Made by a program: the position numbers and the translations under genes. From contig CAJXUQ010000020.1 in the NCBI GenBank assembly GCA_913061145.1, positions 1 to 64,000 on the forward strand: a stretch of DNA of 64,000 nt, written 5' to 3'. Positions within the stretch are counted from its first letter, which is position 1. Each line of letters opens with the position of its first letter. This stretch comes from an uncultured Haliea sp. Its GTDB lineage: Bacteria > Pseudomonadota > Gammaproteobacteria > Pseudomonadales > Halieaceae. Under the pieces are notes generated by a model. It saw only the letters and a list, made by a program, of their open reading frames with translations. It was not told the DNA's origin and searched no databases. This document shows positions 60,068-64,000 of this stretch, piece after piece.

Positions 60068-60354
60068 GAAAAGACAAGGAAAAGGTCATCGATGAAGTCT
60101 GGACCGAGGATCACATCCGCAGCTTCCTCGAGGTGCGCTCGCACGATGGCAGCGACCACGACTTTCACATGTTGTTGAAAGCCTACCAGAGCATGCGCGC
60201 GTCCGACTTCCAGCTGTTCGTGGACTTTTTCACTGCCGAGGGCCGCAATCTCCTGGCAACCGGTAAGGATGGCCGCAGCGTCCTCGACATCATTGGCGAG
60301 CATCGCCATGGCACCGAGTACGCGGAAATCCTGCGGCGCGCTGCCGGGCCCTGA
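60064..60354 (+). CDS. PA4642-family protein of unknown function
   Basis: This 96-residue acidic protein resembles the Pseudomonas family typified by PA4642: [47 protein letters not shown] and a C-terminal [22 protein letters not shown] stretch that looks like a short ankyrin-type helix pair. No function is known to me. It overlaps gatB by 4 bases, suggesting co-translation. Confidence 0.75.
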   Translation: MRKDKEKVIDEVWTEDHIRSFLEVRSHDGSDHDFHMLLKAYQSMRASDFQLFVDFFTAEGRNLLATGKDGRSVLDIIGEHRHGTEYAEILRRAAGP

Positions 60355-60393
60355 TACCAGGACGGAAAGTCTCCGCCGGAAACCCGGCGAGCC

Positions 60394-60999
60394 TCAACGA
60401 TCAATCGGCACGCGGCCCTTCATAAAGCGCTCCCGATTCTTGCGCTTCTGCTCCTCGCTCTTGCGCAACAGCACATACACCGCGCCGGTGCCACCGTGCT
60501 GCGGCTGGGCGCTGTGATACGCCTGTACCATAGCCACTTCCTGCAGCCACACGTGCACATGCCCCTTGAGCACGGCACTGCGCTCGCGCTCGGCCTTGCG
60601 TTCGCCCTTGCCATGAATCAGCAGCACACTGCGCAGCCCCAACTCATGGCATTGCTCCAGGAACGCAAACAGCTCACGCCGTGCGACCGCTACCGTCATA
60701 CGGTGCAGGTCCAGCCGGGCCTCCTGCTCATAGCGGCCCTGCCGTAATTTGCGATACACGCCGTTCTGTACGCCCGGTCGCTTAAACTCAAGCACATACC
60801 AGGCGTCCAGTGGCTCTGCCTCGCGGTCACTGAGCAGATTTCTGTCCGTCTCACGCGCGTTGACCGCCGCCTGCCTGCGCGCCTCGACCGAAGAGTCACG
60901 GGCGTCAGCGTCCGGGGCAAGCGGCACCCGCTTTTCGCGTTTCAGTGGCACAACATCGGCCACTTCCTGGAAAAACAGCTCAGATTCTTCGTCAACCAT
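60394..60999 (-). CDS. smrA: Smr domain endonuclease-like protein SmrA
   Basis: Smr-domain proteins nick DNA or cut RNA. The 201-residue protein has an N-terminal charged region with VVPLKREKRVPL, then the Smr domain (about 92-180) with the three motifs LDLHRMTV, LLIHGKGER and GGTGAVYVLL. The C-terminal tail is strongly basic (EEQKRKNRERFMKGRVP). It converges with the PA4642-family gene and is divergent from cysZ. Closest to E. coli SmrA by layout; the physiological substrate is not certain. Confidence 0.9.
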   Translation of the reverse strand: MVDEESELFFQEVADVVPLKREKRVPLAPDADARDSSVEARRQAAVNARETDRNLLSDREAEPLDAWYVLEFKRPGVQNGVYRKLRQGRYEQEARLDLHRMTVAVARRELFAFLEQCHELGLRSVLLIHGKGERKAERERSAVLKGHVHVWLQEVAMVQAYHSAQPQHGGTGAVYVLLRKSEEQKRKNRERFMKGRVPIDR

Positions 61000-61081
61000 G
61001 GCTTCCCGCTCCCATGCAGTGCATCATTATAGCGCGGCAGATCACCGGGTTTCACGCCAACCAACAGAGGCCACGTTTTCT

Positions 61082-61816
61082 ATGGAAGGCAATCTTGCTC
61101 GCGGCGCGGACTACCTGGTCCGCGGCGCCCGCCTACTCACACACCCCGCATTGCGCCTGTTCGTCATTGTGCCCTTGCTGGTCAATGTGCTTATCTTCGC
61201 GTCGCTGCTGGGCGTCGCATTCAGTTTTCTCGACCGCACCATCACCGACTGGATGGCAGCACTGCCCGGCTGGCTGGCGTTTCTTGAGTGGATCATCTGG
61301 CCGCTGCTGGTGGTCGTGTTCGGCCTACTTGCCGGCTACACCTTTACCGCACTGGCACTGCTGATCGCGTCACCCTTCAATAACCTGCTCGCCGAAAAAG
61401 CCGAGGAACTCCTGACCGGGCAGCCCGTGGACGCACTGGAGGGCCCGCTGGCCGCCCTGCTGTCCGTGCCCCGAGCCGTGCTGCGGGAACTGGCCAAACT
61501 GGCCTACTACCTGCCCATGGCACTGCTGGTCCTGGTGCTCAGTTTTGTGCCCGGCATCAATCTGGCCGCGCCGCTGCTGTGGTTCCTGCTGGGCGCCTGG
61601 ATGATGAGCATCCAGTTTGTCGACTACCCGGTCGATAACCACCAACTGGGGTTTGCCGAAGTGAAAGCGGCGGTAGCCCGCAAGCGCCTGAGCAGCCTGG
61701 GCTTCGGTGGCCTCGTCGCGCTGTGCGCCGGGATACCGGTGATCAACTTCTTCGTGGTCCCGGCAGCGGTGGTTGGCGCCACCCTGCTCTGGTGTGAGGA
61801 ACTACGCGAGCAGTGA
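61082..61816 (+). CDS. cysZ: Sulfate transporter CysZ (EI24 family)
   Basis: CysZ is an inner-membrane sulfate/proton transporter that feeds cysteine synthesis. The ATG at 61082 gives 244 residues, matching E. coli CysZ in length; the open frame upstream is antisense to smrA. Helices and family segments are [69 protein letters not shown], and the C-terminal [21 protein letters not shown]. Its 3' end overlaps the rhlB-like stop by 15 bases on the opposite strand. Confidence 0.93.
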   Translation: MEGNLARGADYLVRGARLLTHPALRLFVIVPLLVNVLIFASLLGVAFSFLDRTITDWMAALPGWLAFLEWIIWPLLVVVFGLLAGYTFTALALLIASPFNNLLAEKAEELLTGQPVDALEGPLAALLSVPRAVLRELAKLAYYLPMALLVLVLSFVPGINLAAPLLWFLLGAWMMSIQFVDYPVDNHQLGFAEVKAAVARKRLSSLGFGGLVALCAGIPVINFFVVPAAVVGATLLWCEELREQ

Positions 61817-63184
61817 CTCGGGTGGGTGGGTGCACTCGAGCCGCTCACCCAGCAGGGCTTCAATATCCGGCAGCAGGAACGCGTCGTCTTCGCTGGCGAA
61901 GCTGATGGACACGCCGGTGGCGCCCGCGCGCCCGGTGCGCCCGATACGGTGCACGTAGTCGTCGGGGTCTTCCGGCAGGTTGTAGTTGACCACGTGGCTC
62001 ACACCATCCACGTGAATGCCGCGACCGGCGACATCGGTGGCGACCAGCACCTTGATATCACCCTTCTTGAACTGGGCCAGTGTACTGGTGCGCTTCGCCT
62101 GCGGAATCTCCCCGGAGAGGATGCCACAGGAGACACCCGCCTTGCGCAAGCGCTCGTGCAGCCTGCGCACCTGATCCCGGCGGTTGGCAAATACAATAAC
62201 GCTGGTGGCTTCCGGGCTGCGCACCAGATTGACCAGGAGGCGATAGCGCTGCTCACTGCTCACCAGATAGACCTTCTGGTCTACCGAGTCAGTGGCCACA
62301 TGGTCGGGTTCAATCTCAATCGTAATCGGCTCCCAGGTCCACTGTTCTGAGAGGTTGATGATGTCCTGTGTGAACGTCGCAGAAAACAGCAGGGTCTGGC
62401 GGTTCTGCTTGGGAGGCGTGGCCCGCACAATACGTTTCACCTGGGGAATGAAGCCCATATCCAGCATACGGTCTGCTTCGTCCAGCACCAGTGTCTCCAC
62501 GCGATCAAGGAACAGGTCGCGGCGCTGCATGAAGTCGATCAGGCGACCGGGCGTCGCCACAACGAGGTCGACCACGTCGCTGTTCAGCCGGTTCAACTGC
62601 TTCTGGTAATCCATTCCACCGATCAGCGTGACCACCTTCAGACCCGTGAAACGGGCAAGGTCCTCCGCGTCAGCGGCAATCTGCATAACCAGTTCCCGTG
62701 TCGGCGCGATCACCAGGGCTCGCGGCTCGCCAAGGAAGCGCTCACCTTCCTGCGGATGGCACAGCAGGTCGTTGAAGACGGTAATCAGAAAGGCCGCTGT
62801 CTTGCCGGTTCCGGTCTGCGCCTTGCCGATCGCGTCGTGACCCTGCAGGGTATGCGGAAGGATCGCCGCCTGAATCGGCGAGCAGTAACTGAAACCGAGC
62901 CCCGCGATGCCGCGCATCAGCTCCTCGCGCAAGCCGAGGTCATGGAAACGTGTCTTGCCCTCTTCCGGCGCCACCTGAAAGTCGTCCAGGCTCCAGGGCT
63001 TCTCGGGGGCAGGGGAACGGCGGGCGCGCTGCTTTCCGGACTTGCCCTGTCCGCGGTCACTGTGCCCGGGGCCGCGGGGCGGCCTGCCGTGCGTCGAATC
63101 ACTGGCGGAGGCTTCGGGAGGGGGGGGTGTAGCGGCGGCGCCATCAGCATTTTTGCTGCCGCGGCCGAGTAGACTCTTGATCAA
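61802..63184 (-). CDS. rhlB: DEAD-box RNA helicase, RhlB-like
   Basis: RhlB unwinds RNA in the degradosome. The 460-residue protein has an N-terminal disordered, basic and Pro-rich extension of about 75 residues not found in E. coli RhlB, then the helicase core: Q motif TRFHDLGL with SPIQAAILP, motif I AQTGTGKT, Ia PTRELVMQI, motif II DEAD in VLDEADRML, motif III SAT, and motif [12 protein letters not shown]. The best match in spacing and in [14 protein letters not shown] is RhlB; other DEAD-box paralogues cannot be fully excluded. It converges with cysZ. Confidence 0.88.
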   Translation of the reverse strand: MIKSLLGRGSKNADGAAATPPPPEASASDSTHGRPPRGPGHSDRGQGKSGKQRARRSPAPEKPWSLDDFQVAPEEGKTRFHDLGLREELMRGIAGLGFSYCSPIQAAILPHTLQGHDAIGKAQTGTGKTAAFLITVFNDLLCHPQEGERFLGEPRALVIAPTRELVMQIAADAEDLARFTGLKVVTLIGGMDYQKQLNRLNSDVVDLVVATPGRLIDFMQRRDLFLDRVETLVLDEADRMLDMGFIPQVKRIVRATPPKQNRQTLLFSATFTQDIINLSEQWTWEPITIEIEPDHVATDSVDQKVYLVSSEQRYRLLVNLVRSPEATSVIVFANRRDQVRRLHERLRKAGVSCGILSGEIPQAKRTSTLAQFKKGDIKVLVATDVAGRGIHVDGVSHVVNYNLPEDPDDYVHRIGRTGRAGATGVSISFASEDDAFLLPDIEALLGERLECTHPPESLLA

Positions 63185-63232
63185 GGTTGCTTCCTGTCAG
63201 GGTTCACGGACTTGCACTGTTTCACAGGGGCA

Positions 63233-63847
63233 CTAGTCTAGCAGTTTTGTCCGGGACGTGCCGCTGCCGGGATACAAACGCGAGAGATAGTAGTCGGCAC
63301 TGACAAAGCGCCCTCCCCCCATGAACAGCAGTGCCAGCAGCATGGCGAAATAGGTAGCGGCAAACTCGATGCCGTTATTCAGCACCACGAGATTACCGTG
63401 CTCGGTCAGCCAGCTGTAATTGCCATGCTCACGCAGGAGATCGCGTGCGGTGCCAAGGCGCACCGCGATATCCTCTGCGCCGGAATCTGCAATCGCCGCC
63501 CAGCCGTTCTGCCAGTGCACCGTCCAAGCCGCGACCAGCATGGTCACCATCAGCGGCAGGGCAACCCAGCGTGTGGCGAGCCCGACAAGCAGCAGCAGTG
63601 CGCCGATGGCTTCGGTGTAGGCGGCCAGGTGGGCCAGCAGCGCGGGGAACGGCAAGCCCAGCCCCCAATCCTCGTTGGCGAACCATTCAATGGTGTTGTC
63701 CATGCCGGCGATTTTCTGCATGCCGGCCATCCAGAATACGGGCACCAGGTACAGGCGCAGCGCCAGTGGCGCCAGCCAGTCGACGTGGCGCAAGGTACCA
63801 AAGACGCCGTTGTGCAAGCGGTAATACAGTCCGATCAGCCAATCCAT
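63233..63847 (-). CDS. DoxX family integral membrane protein
   Basis: DoxX proteins are small four-helix membrane proteins; some (HvfX) accompany bufferin-type peptide operons, others have unknown roles. The ATG at 63847 follows GGAGAG and gives 204 residues. Membrane segments include YLVPVFWMAGMQKIAG, LLLLVGLATRWVALPLMVTMLVAAWTVHW, and the C-terminal FAATYFAMLLALLFMGGGRFVSADYYLS. A soluble insertion lies between residues 115 and 155. No peptide precursor or MNIO enzyme gene is visible nearby. Confidence 0.85.
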   Translation of the reverse strand: MDWLIGLYYRLHNGVFGTLRHVDWLAPLALRLYLVPVFWMAGMQKIAGMDNTIEWFANEDWGLGLPFPALLAHLAAYTEAIGALLLLVGLATRWVALPLMVTMLVAAWTVHWQNGWAAIADSGAEDIAVRLGTARDLLREHGNYSWLTEHGNLVVLNNGIEFAATYFAMLLALLFMGGGRFVSADYYLSRLYPGSGTSRTKLLD

Positions 63848-63914
63848 AGAGCATTCTCTCCGGTGCGTGACAGTGTGACCCCACACAGGGCAAAAAGTTT
63901 GCGGCCGGTGCGCT

Positions 63915-64000
63915 TCAGCGCCTTGCCCGTGATCCGCAGTCCGGGCAATCGGGCTTCCGCTGCAGCCGCAGGCGGCACTGGGACAGGGTGCGCAAATCCA
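63915..64000 (-). CDS. moeB: C-terminal end of a probable MoeB/ThiF-family adenylyltransferase (partial)
   Basis: The last 27 codons on the minus strand read LRTLSQCRLRLQRKPDCPDCG followed by SRARR and a stop at 63915. The Cys-x-x-Cys-Gly pair preceded by an L-x-R-x-P-x stretch matches the zinc-binding tail of MoeB, which ends similarly in E. coli (NPGCEVCG). MoeB adenylates MoaD in molybdopterin synthesis. Another reading frame across the same bases gives only Ala-rich sequence. The call is based on this tail only. Confidence 0.5.
   Translation of the reverse strand, partial: DLRTLSQCRLRLQRKPDCPDCGSRARR

Noticed and set aside
63233-63847. DoxX gene as part of a bufferin (hvf) operon
   Set aside because: No HvfA-type peptide, MNIO enzyme or HvfC-type partner gene is adjacent within the window.
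63834-64000. Ala-rich frame at the right edge as the true upstream gene
   Set aside because: The alternative frame ending at 63915 has a CPDCG tail like MoeB and a stop before the DoxX ribosome binding site, which is more credible.

Overview
The window is a GC-rich gammaproteobacterial chromosome segment made almost entirely of core genes for the cell envelope, cell division and translation. Gene content and order resemble Pseudomonas and the marine Cellvibrionales/Halieaceae; that placement is inferred from gene order and protein motifs, not from a database search. I found no insertion sequence, prophage, CRISPR array, tRNA or rRNA, and nothing that looks like a defence, secretion or biosynthetic island.

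Layout. Bases 1-20560 (minus strand): the 5' part of secA, an M23 endopeptidase, lpxC, then the whole division and cell wall (dcw) cluster read from mraZ down to ftsZ. Most of its genes overlap or abut. It is driven by a good sigma-70 promoter with four MraZ-type repeats spaced exactly 10 bp apart. Bases 20560-21260: an AT-rich gap and the class A RNase P RNA gene with its own promoter. Bases 21260-25589: rsmI, then lpoA, yraN, a diaA-like SIS gene and a dolP-like BON lipoprotein. Bases 25617-29408 (minus): sspB, sspA, a single ORF encoding fused cytochromes b and c1, and the Rieske gene petA. Bases 29646-34283: rpsI and rplM, zapE, zapG, a Nif3-family gene and algW/degS. Bases 34294-38522 (minus): hisD, hisG, murA, ibaG and a solitary mlaC. 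Bases 38679-46619 (plus): yrbG, kdsD, kdsC, lptC, lptA, lptB, rpoN, hpf, ptsN, rapZ and npr. Bases 46716-48630: mgtE and darP. Bases 48549-56590 (minus): yhdP, a short RNase G, maf, mreD, mreC and mreB. Bases 56831-60354 (plus): gatCAB and a PA4642-family gene. The right end carries smrA, cysZ, an rhlB-like helicase, a DoxX gene and the last codons of a probable moeB.

How the genes work together. The left third makes and polymerises peptidoglycan precursors at the septum (Mur ligases, MraY, MurG, FtsW, FtsI, FtsL, FtsQ, FtsA, FtsZ), with LpxC committing carbon to lipid A. The middle adds MurA (first step of the same precursor pathway), the Kdo and Lpt genes for LPS assembly and export, and the RpoN/PTS-Ntr/RapZ regulatory block. 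The Mre genes provide elongation-phase wall synthesis.

The main items for a second look are deviations inside otherwise conserved loci: the cytochrome b/c1 fusion; a mreC reading frame with no standard start codon at its conserved N terminus; an FtsI whose SXN motif reads Ser-Ser-Gln; an RNase G ending before the zinc-link; a canonical mla locus reduced to mlaC; and four MraZ repeats. I did not find a clearly new multi-gene system.
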